Shown: piece by piece, positions 19,097 through 26,279 of the stretch
Numbering within the stretch: the stretch's first letter is position 1
Layout of the letters: each line of letters starts with the position of its first letter
DNA from: Dyella sp. 2HG41-7
Lineage (GTDB): Bacteria; Pseudomonadota; Gammaproteobacteria; Xanthomonadales; Rhodanobacteraceae
Assembly (NCBI RefSeq): GCF_021390675.1
Contig: NZ_JAJEJV010000004.1
Span: 3,472,001 to 3,536,000 of the forward strand
DNA: 64,000 nt
Reading direction: 5' to 3'
Program-made: the position numbers and the translations under genes
Notes under the pieces: model-generated
What the model saw: the letters and a program-made list of their open reading frames with translations, nothing else
Databases searched by the model: none
Told to the model about the DNA's origin: nothing

Positions 19097-20407
19097 TCAG
19101 TTGGACTTCAGTTGCCAAGCAGGCTGCACTTGCGCGGCACGCCAGGCGGGATAGAACGCAGCCGCAACGGTGGCGAAGATCGCCAACGCCAAAGACAAAC
19201 CGATCAGCGATACATCCAGATGCGCGAGCCGCGCGATATCCGGTTCGAACAACACGCCCACGCCGGACATGCCAACCGCAGTGAGCAACAATCCAATCAA
19301 CCCACCCGCCAATCCGACCGCTGCAGCTTCGACCAAGTATTGAGCGTAGATTTCGTGGCGAGTCGCACCGAGCGCACGGCGCACGCCGATTTCTCCTGCC
19401 CGACGCATAAATTTGGCCAACAACAAACCGATCGTATTGACCAGGCAGATGACGAAGAAACTCAATGCCACGATCAGCGAAATGCGGCTTTCGGGCGGCA
19501 CCGTGTGTTCTACATCCAGCCATTTCATGACGTCGGGCAAACGTACATTCGGCGCCCACCCGAATCGGCCGGCGTGTTGCTGATCGGCCGAATAGCTTTC
19601 CAAGAATTGTCGATATCGCGCGACATCGCTCGCCGTATCCAGCTCCACCCATGGCATCAGCCAAATGCAGTTGCTTTGTAGATATTGATCCCAACCGTTG
19701 TAGGTAATCGCGCCACGGCAACTGTTTCTGCCCGCGTTATCGGTCTGCAGATCGAGCGCGCGATTGAGCGACAGATAAAAATCGGGCGGATTGTCGAAGC
19801 CGCCGCCTTCCCACGCATCGTAAAAGCGCGGCGAAGGATTCCAGCGTTTGGCGACGCCGACGATGCGATAGTCGTGTCCGGAAAGCGTGATTTTCTGGCC
19901 CACGCTGTTCGCGCCGCCAAACATGCGCTGATTGAATTCTTGACTGAGCACGACGTCGGGAGCGCGACCGTCGTCGTCGGCGTTGCTCCAACCGGCGCCA
20001 TAAAGAAACGGTACGTCGAACATCGGGAAAAAGTCGGCGGTTACCGCAAAACCGCTACTGGAGACCGGCACGCTATCGGCATCGCGCGGAAGCGTCGACA
20101 AACCGACCTGATAAATAAGCGTCATGCGCGATGCCTGATGCGCGCGCATCAGCGCCATCGCGTCGACATAGTTCAACGCACCCGGCGGCTCGCCCTTTTC
20201 ATTGAGTCCCGGCCCCCAGCTATCGATCTGCGGCACGAACAGCTGCGAGGACTTTTCCGGTATCGGATTGCCGGATACAGCGCGGAACACCGAGTACGTA
20301 ATCATCGACGCGGACACACCGAAGGCAATCGCCATCACCATCAGCGTGGTGAGCATGGGATTGCGCCGGAGGCTGCGTAGACCGAGCTGTAGGTAGTAGG
20401 CAAACAT
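19097..20407 (-). CDS. MacB/FtsX-type ABC permease, A-type, copy 4
   Basis: The product is 436 aa. It starts MFAYYLQLGLRSLRRNPM, with helix LTTLMVMAIAFGVSASMITY. The periplasmic domain contains SVFRAVSGNPIPEKSSQLFV and Cys residues at RNSCRG and QSNCIW. The C-terminal FtsX domain has RRAGEIGVRRALGATRHEIY. It is the first permease gene after the ATPase gene, separated by 91 bp that hold a REP-like hairpin. Confidence 0.9.
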   Translation of the reverse strand: MFAYYLQLGLRSLRRNPMLTTLMVMAIAFGVSASMITYSVFRAVSGNPIPEKSSQLFVPQIDSWGPGLNEKGEPPGALNYVDAMALMRAHQASRMTLIYQVGLSTLPRDADSVPVSSSGFAVTADFFPMFDVPFLYGAGWSNADDDGRAPDVVLSQEFNQRMFGGANSVGQKITLSGHDYRIVGVAKRWNPSPRFYDAWEGGGFDNPPDFYLSLNRALDLQTDNAGRNSCRGAITYNGWDQYLQSNCIWLMPWVELDTASDVARYRQFLESYSADQQHAGRFGWAPNVRLPDVMKWLDVEHTVPPESRISLIVALSFFVICLVNTIGLLLAKFMRRAGEIGVRRALGATRHEIYAQYLVEAAAVGLAGGLIGLLLTAVGMSGVGVLFEPDIARLAHLDVSLIGLSLALAIFATVAAAFYPAWRAAQVQPAWQLKSN

Positions 20408-20450
20408 GGGTGACTTGTTCGTCCTCTGGATATCGTTTGTCGCGAGGGTG

Positions 20451-20490
20451 ACCCCTCACCCTGGCCCTCTCCCCAGAGGGGAGAGGGCGT
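20451..20490 (-). repeat. REP-like palindrome inside the efflux operon
   Basis: Perfect 10-bp inverted repeat CCCTCTCCCC-AGA-GGGGAGAGGG (20465-20487) preceded by CCCCTCACCCTGG. It lies between the ATPase gene and the first permease gene and may tune the ratio of their transcripts by forming an mRNA hairpin. Confidence 0.8.
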
Positions 20491-20498
20491 AGGAGCAA

Positions 20499-21221
20499 TT
20501 AGCCGCGGATCTGACCGGCGGCAGCGGTGTACGCCGTGTGGAAGCGCGGATCTTCCGCAAGATCCACCACCTGGCCGTCGATGATGTGCACGTTGCGCTG
20601 CGCGCGTGCGGCGAGTTCCGGATCGTGCGTCACCATCACGATGGTGGCGCCCTCGCGATGGATTTCTTCCAGCAACTCCAGCACGCCGCGCGCCATTTGC
20701 GTATCCAGGTTGCCGGTCGGTTCGTCGGCGAGCAGAAGTCTCGGGCTGCCTGCGAGTGCGCGCGCGATGGCGACGCGTTGCTGCTGACCGCCGGACAATT
20801 CCGCCGGATAGTGACGCGCGCGCGATGCTAGGCCCACACGCTCCAACGCATTCATGATGCGCTCCTTGCGCTCCGCCGTTTTCATGCCGCGATAGCGCAG
20901 CGGCACTTCCACGTTATCGAACACGTTGAGATCCGGAATCAGGTTGAACGCCTGGAAGATGAAGCCGATCTTTTCGTTGCGGATCTTCGAGCGCGCGTTG
21001 TCGTCGAGATTGCTGACCGATTGACCGTCGAGCATGTATTCGCCGCCGGTGAAGGTTTCCAACAAGCCGGCGATGGTGAGGAAGGTGGTTTTGCCTGAAC
21101 CGGAGGGGCCGGTCACGGCGACGAACTCGCCTTCTTTCACGTCGATGTTGAAATCGCGTAGCGCATAGGTTTCCACCACTTCGGTGCGGTAGACCTTCGA
21201 GAGATGCGTCATCTTCAGCAT
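20499..21221 (-). CDS. MacB/LolD-type ABC transporter ATP-binding protein
   Basis: This 240-aa cytoplasmic ATPase powers the adjacent permeases. Walker A is GPSGSGKT (38-45), the Q loop is in GFIFQAFNL, the ABC signature is LSGGQ (142-146), Walker B is LLLADE (162-167) with the family extension PTGNLDT, and the switch His is in VMVTHD. It is the only ATPase gene for eight permease genes. It lies 130 bp after the adaptor gene; that gap contains an inverted pair of REP-like palindromes. The C-terminal extension after the switch is a little longer than in LolD. Confidence 0.95.
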   Translation of the reverse strand: MLKMTHLSKVYRTEVVETYALRDFNIDVKEGEFVAVTGPSGSGKTTFLTIAGLLETFTGGEYMLDGQSVSNLDDNARSKIRNEKIGFIFQAFNLIPDLNVFDNVEVPLRYRGMKTAERKERIMNALERVGLASRARHYPAELSGGQQQRVAIARALAGSPRLLLADEPTGNLDTQMARGVLELLEEIHREGATIVMVTHDPELAARAQRNVHIIDGQVVDLAEDPRFHTAYTAAAGQIRG

Positions 21222-21247
21222 GGTTGGTTCCTTCGTTAGGTTTTATG

Positions 21248-21345
21248 CCCCTCCTCCCGTTCGCAGGAGGAGGCTGGGAGGGGGTGAAGGTTTTGCCGTA
21301 ACGGCTCACCCCACCCCAGCCCTCTCCTGCAAACAGGAGAGGGAG
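21248..21345. repeat. Inverted pair of REP-like palindromes
   Basis: Two elements face each other. The first (21248-21287) has a CCTCCT...AGGAGGAGG palindrome followed by CTGGGAGGGGGTG. The second (21305-21345) has CTCACCCCACCCCAG followed by CCCTCTCCTG...CAGGAGAGGG. The whole unit can fold into one large hairpin between the adaptor and ATPase genes. Confidence 0.75.
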
Positions 21346-21351
21346 TAATCG

Positions 21352-22623
21352 TTAGCGGCTGATCACGACGCGCTGCGCGCCTTTGAAGTTGTCGGTACCG
21401 GAGATCACAATGTTGTCGCCTTCTTTCAGGCCATCGAGAATCTCCACTTTGTCGATGCTGCTTTCACCCGCGCGGATCGGCGTCTTGGTCGCCATGCCGT
21501 CGCGCACGACGTAGGCATAGGCGCCGCCGGATTCGTCGACGAACGAGCCGCGCTGCACAGTGAGTACGTTTTCGCGATGGTCGAGCAGAATGCGCACGGA
21601 CAGGCGCTGATTCTGACGAAGCTGCTTGGGTGTGCCACCTGCGAAGCGCACGCGCGCGGCGACTTCGCCATTGACCACTTCCGGTGAGATAGCGCTGACC
21701 AAACCTTTCCAATCGTTGCCGTTGCCGCTGATGTCGCCACCCATGCCTACGGCAAGATCGCGCGCGAAGCTTTCCGGCACTTTCACTTCCACTTCGAGCG
21801 CGGACAGATCGATCACGCTGAGCAATTGCGCGTCTTTCGCCACGGTGGCGCGTTCGGCGATAAACAGCTGGCCGACCTGGCCGTCCACTGGCGAACGCAC
21901 GTTGAGGTTGTCCACTTGGCGCTGCAGATCCTGCACCAGCAACACTTGACGATCGTGCGCGAGTTTTTTGGCTTTGATGGCGAAGTTGCCGCTGTCGCTG
22001 TCCAGATTGCGATCGGACTGCGCATGCGCCAAGGTGATTTGCGCCTTGGCCAGCGTGTCTTTGGCGCGATCCACTTCCATTTGCGGTACGCCGCCCAGGC
22101 TAAACGCTTTTTGATAGCGAGCGAGATCGCGCGCTGCGGTTTCTTCGTCGATCTTTGCGCTGTCGTACGCGTTCTGCATTTGCGAGCTCTTCTTGCGCGC
22201 ATCGACTTCGGCGCTCATATAGTCCACTTGCATCGCGTCGGCGTTGGATTCTTCTTGCGCGAGCTTGTTGACGAGTTCGGGACTGTCGATCACCGCCAGC
22301 ACCTGGCCTTTCTTTACCGTATCGCCGGCGTGCACTTTCAAGGTGACAGCGCCGCCGTAGGTGGCGTACATCGTAGGACTCACCGCGGCGACCACCTGAC
22401 CTTCCGCAGCGATATCGCGCACGAACGGTCCGCGTTCCACGGTAGCGAACGCAAGTCGCGACGCGCTCACCGACGATTCGGCCGAAAACATGCGAGCGAT
22501 GCCTGGCGCGAAGAAGCCGAGCACGACTACGCCGAGCACCGCCCCGCCGGCCCACAAGAGTTTCTTCTTGCGGCTGGGTTTGACCGCGATCAGGCGATCT
22601 TGGGCTGAAGTGTCACGAATCAT
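21352..22623 (-). CDS. HlyD/MacA-family periplasmic adaptor subunit
   Basis: The product is 423 aa. A short cytoplasmic basic N-terminus (PSRKKK) leads to one membrane anchor (about 25-45), a biotinyl-lipoyl-like domain (TYGGAVTLKVHAGDTVKKGQ), a long alpha-hairpin (about 115-230) with coiled-coil character, the second lipoyl half (VRSPVDGQVGQLFIAERATV), and a beta-barrel plus membrane-proximal domain. Such adaptors bridge a MacB-type inner-membrane pump to a TolC-like channel; no channel gene is in the window. It is the first gene of the efflux operon. The ATG at 22623 follows AAGGACT and lies about 35 nt after the predicted sigma-54 start site. Confidence 0.92.
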   Translation of the reverse strand: MIRDTSAQDRLIAVKPSRKKKLLWAGGAVLGVVVLGFFAPGIARMFSAESSVSASRLAFATVERGPFVRDIAAEGQVVAAVSPTMYATYGGAVTLKVHAGDTVKKGQVLAVIDSPELVNKLAQEESNADAMQVDYMSAEVDARKKSSQMQNAYDSAKIDEETAARDLARYQKAFSLGGVPQMEVDRAKDTLAKAQITLAHAQSDRNLDSDSGNFAIKAKKLAHDRQVLLVQDLQRQVDNLNVRSPVDGQVGQLFIAERATVAKDAQLLSVIDLSALEVEVKVPESFARDLAVGMGGDISGNGNDWKGLVSAISPEVVNGEVAARVRFAGGTPKQLRQNQRLSVRILLDHRENVLTVQRGSFVDESGGAYAYVVRDGMATKTPIRAGESSIDKVEILDGLKEGDNIVISGTDNFKGAQRVVISR

Positions 22624-22667
22624 GGTGCAGTCCTTAGCCGCGGACAGTGCGGCCCCACACCATGTCG

Positions 22668-22683
22668 AGCAATCCGCGTGCCA
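22668..22683 (-). promoter_or_regulatory. Sigma-54 (-24/-12) promoter of the efflux operon
   Basis: On the minus strand the sequence reads TGGCACG-CGGA-TTGCT, a full match to the published consensus TGGCACG-N4-TTGCW, with a T in front as preferred. The GC of the -12 element is at 22669-22670, so transcription should start near 22657, about 35 nt before the adaptor ATG. The operon itself encodes an NtrC-type activator. Confidence 0.88.
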
Positions 22684-22711
22684 ACGCGCGGACGACAATT
22701 TATTTGCTTTT

Positions 22712-22724
22712 ATTCAATCACTTA
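22712..22724 (+). promoter_or_regulatory. Possible IHF-binding site
   Basis: ATTCAATCACTTA matches WATCAA-N4-TTR with one mismatch. It sits in an AT-rich stretch (22697-22727) between the sigma-54 promoter and the upstream palindromes, where a DNA bend is usually needed. Confidence 0.45.
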
Positions 22725-22749
22725 TAGGCACCACGAAGCAGCCACTCAC

Positions 22750-22779
22750 TGTCCGCGGACACTGGCCGGACAGCGGACA
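22750..22779 (-). promoter_or_regulatory. Predicted enhancer (UAS) for the NtrC-type regulator
   Basis: A perfect 12-bp palindrome TGTCCGCGGACA lies at 22750-22761. It is followed by an imperfect copy CTGGCCGGACAG (22762-22773) and another GGACA half site (22775-22779). The centres are about -98, -110 and -120 from the predicted start, the usual distance for activators of sigma-54 promoters. Assignment to this regulator is inference from position. Confidence 0.6.
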
Positions 22780-22794
22780 GACGGCGATTCGCGG

Positions 22795-23364
22795 TCACGC
22801 CCGCAACGACGTCGATTCGGTTTGCGCGATGCGAGTGGCGACCTGCTGCCCCAACGTCGACAGCGACATGCCACGGTCTTGCTCAAACACTAACAAACCG
22901 ACCCATTCGCGCAGACGAAAGCTCACCACGCTCGCATTGTCGGCGCGTAGCGGCTGGATATCCATGGAAGCGAATCCATCGCGGTCCACCACACACGATG
23001 CCGTCAAGGCATCCCAAGCGAGATAGTCGGTATCGGGCAGCAGATGCCATCGCGCGCGCGTGCGGCCGAAGCGATCCACACATTCGCACCATTCGCGCGG
23101 GCCATCGCTGGTGACGGCGCTGATGGCGACAAGCCACTGCGCTTGAAGCAAGGGCGCGAACGCCGGATCCGAAATCAGTACGCCGGTCGACGCAACATCG
23201 AGTGCGTCGCGACGGGACGCGGCATGCAGATAAAGCACTGAGCCCAATCCTGGCAACAAGTCGACCAATGCATATGGCGTGATGCGTCGAACGCGACGAG
23301 AGACATGGTTCCGCGGAGCGCGGCGACCAAGCGTTGAGGAATGAGCGGCGAGCCAGCCGAACAT
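22795..23364 (-). CDS. Unrecognised protein downstream of hemP
   Basis: The product is 189 aa and I do not recognise a family. It has no clear signal peptide. Visible segments are ALVDLLPGLGSVLYLHAASR near the middle and WHLLPDTDYLAWDALTASC towards the C-terminus, with several Trp and Cys residues. It follows hemP on the same strand, so it should be in the same Fur-controlled unit and may have a role in haem or iron use (inference). I chose the ATG at 23364 because it has an excellent AGGAG 6 nt upstream. An alternative in-frame ATG at 23457, next to the hemP stop codon, would add 31 residues. Confidence 0.6.
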   Translation of the reverse strand: MFGWLAAHSSTLGRRAPRNHVSRRVRRITPYALVDLLPGLGSVLYLHAASRRDALDVASTGVLISDPAFAPLLQAQWLVAISAVTSDGPREWCECVDRFGRTRARWHLLPDTDYLAWDALTASCVVDRDGFASMDIQPLRADNASVVSFRLREWVGLLVFEQDRGMSLSTLGQQVATRIAQTESTSLRA

Positions 23365-23460
23365 GGCGATCTCCTGATGGAAGACCCGGCTGGCGTAAGC
23401 GAGAGCTTGCTGGCGAGAGGTATGGATAAAAACGCCGCTGCGAGGCAGAGCGGGCATGAA

Positions 23461-23679
23461 TTACTTGGTAAGGATCAGCTTGCCGTTGCGCGTCAAACGC
23501 AGATGGTATTCGCTGCCCATATGCTGGATCACCAGCTCGCGCTCCCCGGCTAGCAAGCGCTGACTGGAAATACGACGAATCGCCGAGGTGGACGCGCTTC
23601 CGCCGTCGTCGCTTGCAAGCGATGGCCTTGGTGGCTGCGGCAAGCGGGTAAGCGTTAGCAGCGTGCCGGTCGTAGACAT
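23461..23679 (-). CDS. hemP: Hemin uptake protein HemP
   Basis: The product is 72 aa. A variable N-terminal half is followed by the HemP core RRISSQRLLAGERELVIQHM and GSEYHLRLTRNGKLILTK at about residues 35-72, which is the family signature. HemP/HmuP proteins are small and linked to haem-uptake operons; in some bacteria they help activate the haem receptor gene. The ATG is preceded by GGAG. The promoter upstream carries a near-perfect Fur box. No haem receptor gene is present nearby. Confidence 0.9.
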   Translation of the reverse strand: MSTTGTLLTLTRLPQPPRPSLASDDGGSASTSAIRRISSQRLLAGERELVIQHMGSEYHLRLTRNGKLILTK

Positions 23680-23712
23680 GACAAGACTCCAATCGTCAGG
23701 GGTGTCGATTGG

Positions 23713-23740
23713 ATGATAATGATTCTCATTTATGAGTCAA
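23713..23740 (-). promoter_or_regulatory. hemP promoter with overlapping Fur box
   Basis: On the minus strand, -35 TTGACT (23735-23740) and -10 TATCAT (23713-23718) are 16 bp apart. The 15-bp Fur motif TGAGAATCATTATCA (23714-23728) matches TGATAATNATTATCA at 13 of 14 defined positions and covers the -10 and most of the spacer. Iron-loaded Fur would block RNA polymerase here. Confidence 0.85.
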
Positions 23741-23754
23741 GCACCCCCGCGCCA

Positions 23755-24723
23755 TCAGGCGAGCGCTTGCTCGATCCGCTCCTTCAACGCCAGATCGAAG
23801 CGCGGCAAAAGATCCAGCACACCCAGGTTCTGCTCCAACTGCTCCTTCCGACTCGCACCCAGCATCACCGTCGACACATGCGGATTGGCGAGACACCACG
23901 CAATGGCGAGCTGCGCCATCGTTGCGCCAACCTCCGCGGCAATCGCCGGCAAGCGTTTCACTTTTTCCACGCGCTCGCCGCCTTCGCCCAGCACCATATC
24001 GCGCAGCCATTCGTAACCCGGCTGCGTGAGACGCGAACCTTGCGGCACACCCTGGTTGTATTTGCCGCTCAACAAACCCGACGCAAGCGGCGACCAGATC
24101 GTGGTGCCCATGCCGTAACTGGCGTAGAGCGGCGCGTATTCCTGCTCGACACGTTCGCGGTGCAATAAGTTGTACTGCGGTTGCTCGACCACCGGCGCGT
24201 ACATATGCATCGCCTGTGCGATGCGATGCGCTTCATGAATCGCCGCGACCGGCCATTCGCTCGTTCCCCAATACAGCACTTTGCCTTGGCGAATCAGCGT
24301 ATCCATCGCCGCCACGGTTTCTTCGATCGGCGTTTCCGGATCAGGGCGATGGCAGAAATAAAGATCCAGATGGCCCACGCGCAAACGTTCCAGCGCTTGA
24401 TGACATGCTTCGATCACATGCTTGCGCGACAAGCCGCGCTGCGTCGGTCGCGGTTTTTCCACCGCGCCGAAATACACTTTGCTCGATACGCAATAACTGT
24501 CGCGCGGAAAACGCAGATCGGCCAACACATCGCCCATCAGGCGCTCGGCTTCGCCGTGGTTGTACGTTTCCGCGTTATCGAAAAAATTGATGCCGCGATC
24601 CCACGCCAACGCAAGCATGTCGCGCGCTTCCGAACGGCCTACCTGGCGGCCGAACGTGACCCATGCGCCGAACGAAAGCGCGGACAACTGCAATCCGGTA
24701 CGGCCAAGACGACGGTATTGCAT
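23755..24723 (-). CDS. Aldo/keto reductase (Kv-beta-like)
   Basis: This 322-aa NADPH-dependent oxidoreductase is of the AKR fold. It begins MQYRRLGRTGLQLSALSFG. The catalytic set is visible: Asp and Tyr in INFFDNAETYNHGEAE, Lys in SSKVYFG and His in DLYFCHRPD. The pattern and GTSEWPVAAIHEA place it with the potassium-channel beta-subunit/YghZ group, which reduces aldehydes. The ATG has AGGAG 6 nt upstream. Its 3' end lies just upstream of the hemP promoter region; it seems to be a single gene. Confidence 0.88.
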   Translation of the reverse strand: MQYRRLGRTGLQLSALSFGAWVTFGRQVGRSEARDMLALAWDRGINFFDNAETYNHGEAERLMGDVLADLRFPRDSYCVSSKVYFGAVEKPRPTQRGLSRKHVIEACHQALERLRVGHLDLYFCHRPDPETPIEETVAAMDTLIRQGKVLYWGTSEWPVAAIHEAHRIAQAMHMYAPVVEQPQYNLLHRERVEQEYAPLYASYGMGTTIWSPLASGLLSGKYNQGVPQGSRLTQPGYEWLRDMVLGEGGERVEKVKRLPAIAAEVGATMAQLAIAWCLANPHVSTVMLGASRKEQLEQNLGVLDLLPRFDLALKERIEQALA

Positions 24724-24863
24724 GGCGATCTCCTGATTCGCGTTTCGCCCTCGGGGGAAAGGAGGACAAATCCAGCGGTCAGGATACGGTAGGTCGGGTG
24801 AGTAAAGCGATCACGCCAAAGACGAAAGACATCACGCTTTGCTTTGTTGGCCCGATTTTTTGC

Positions 24864-25664
24864 TCAACGAACGTTGAAATCGAGGATATTGGTATCGATG
24901 GTGCGTTGATCGTTATGCACACGCAGTGTCACAGCAACGCCATATTTCTCCAGATACGCGAACGTCACCTTCTCCGTTTCCATGCCGTTGGAATCGATGG
25001 CGCGGCAATTCATTTCCTGCGCCTGGCCCTCGATCGCCGGACTCAGTTGCGCCGCGTTATAGGTTTTGCCGCTATCGCACAAGAATTGACCGGGATCGGG
25101 GAACGCATCCTTGCCCGGATCGCCGTACAAATACACAAACGCGGCGTGCGCGCTCGTGCCCGTGTCGAATTTGAGAATCTTGCGTGGTCCTTGAACCGGC
25201 GGCACCTTGTCGGCGCGTGCGGAGACGCTCTGCGTCAAAAACGAAAAATAACCGCGGTACGTCAGGCCCAACTGCGTCGCGACATTCGCGCCGTTGTCCT
25301 GCACGATCTGCAAGCTGCGCACTAAACCGTGCCCCGCATTTTCAAGCGTGACGATCGACGAATAGGTAGCAGGCTGCGCCTGGCCTTCCGTAATGACTTG
25401 GTCGCGCGTATGCATCACGATTTGGTTGAACGACACAGGCGCAAGATTCGCGCGCGTGATCGCATCCTTGACGTCGGCATTGAGCGCGTCGAACGTAAAG
25501 TGCTGCGCGAAATAACTCCCGGCGGATTCGGTCGTAGGCGGCGGCGCGCCGGCGTCGGCAGGATTGCCGTTGCCAGCTGTTTGCATGCCGCTTGCATGCG
25601 CGAGTGGCGCCATGACGAGCAACGAAACTACCGCCGATGCCAAACAACTTTTCGCCCGCATCAT
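24864..25664 (-). CDS. Secreted protein of unknown function
   Basis: The product is 266 aa with a clear signal peptide (CLASAVVSLLVMAPLAHA). I do not recognise a family. The mature part has a low-complexity start (NGNPADAGAPPPTTES), a central region with FNQIVMHTRDQVITEGQAQP, and two Cys residues (FLCDSGKTY, QEMNCRAID) that may pair in the periplasm. The C-terminal VAVTLRVHNDQRTIDTNILDF looks beta-rich. It is a single gene on the minus strand; the start follows AGAGG. Confidence 0.55.
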   Translation of the reverse strand: MMRAKSCLASAVVSLLVMAPLAHASGMQTAGNGNPADAGAPPPTTESAGSYFAQHFTFDALNADVKDAITRANLAPVSFNQIVMHTRDQVITEGQAQPATYSSIVTLENAGHGLVRSLQIVQDNGANVATQLGLTYRGYFSFLTQSVSARADKVPPVQGPRKILKFDTGTSAHAAFVYLYGDPGKDAFPDPGQFLCDSGKTYNAAQLSPAIEGQAQEMNCRAIDSNGMETEKVTFAYLEKYGVAVTLRVHNDQRTIDTNILDFNVR

Positions 25665-25781
25665 GAGACCGACCTCTACCTGTAAGTGCCCCTTACGATA
25701 GCAAGGTCAATCGACGTTCGGTAAAAGTCGTTGCGCAATCTTCATTGTATGTGGCGTGTCGCCAAATCTTGCGCCGCGCCG

Positions 25782-26279
25782 TCACACGTAGCTGAGCAAC
25801 ATTTTCAGCAGAACCGCGGCGATCAACCCGGCGACGACATCGTCGACCATCACACCAAGACCACCCTTCAAATGTCGGTCCAGGTACCGGATCGGCCAGG
25901 GTTTCCACACATCGAACAGACGGAACAAGACGAAGCCGGCGATAACGGCCCACCACGGTGCGACTAACGCAGGCAGCAGCGCAATCCACTGACCGACGAA
26001 CTCATCCCACACAAGGCTGCGATGATCGTCCACACCCAAGGCGCGCCCCGCGACATCGCAGGCCCACACGCCGATAACAAAGCCCACCACAATCACCAAC
26101 ACGTTCATTGGCAACGACAGCTGGCGCAGCAGCAGCCACGGCAAAATCGCCGCGAGCGAACCGAACGTACCTTGCGCGACTGGCGCAAGGCCCGAACCGA
26201 AACCGCACGCCAACCAACCTGCTGGGGTGGAAAGCAGCGCGCGTCGTTGTGCGGTCGTCAAAACTTTGCGTTCGCTCAT
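25782..26279 (-). CDS. pgpA: Phosphatidylglycerophosphatase A
   Basis: The product is 165 aa. This membrane enzyme removes the phosphate from phosphatidylglycerophosphate to make phosphatidylglycerol. The family features GFGSGLAPVAQGTFGSLAAI, ALGVDDHRSLVWDEFVGQW and FRLFDVWKPWPIRYLDRHLK are all present, with about four membrane helices. The ATG at 26279 overlaps the thiL stop codon (ATGA), indicating translational coupling. A long upstream extension in the same frame lies entirely over thiL and is not real. Confidence 0.95.
   Translation of the reverse strand: MSERKVLTTAQRRALLSTPAGWLACGFGSGLAPVAQGTFGSLAAILPWLLLRQLSLPMNVLVIVVGFVIGVWACDVAGRALGVDDHRSLVWDEFVGQWIALLPALVAPWWAVIAGFVLFRLFDVWKPWPIRYLDRHLKGGLGVMVDDVVAGLIAAVLLKMLLSYV

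Noticed and set aside
22624-22794. Small protein gene between the adaptor gene and the gene after hemP
   Set aside because: Short frames here have no ribosome sites; the region is better explained by the sigma-54 promoter and its upstream sites.
23365-23457. Longer form of the gene after hemP
   Set aside because: Possible, because its ATG is next to the hemP stop, but the internal ATG at 23364 has a far better ribosome site (AGGAG, 6 nt). Kept as an alternative in the entry.
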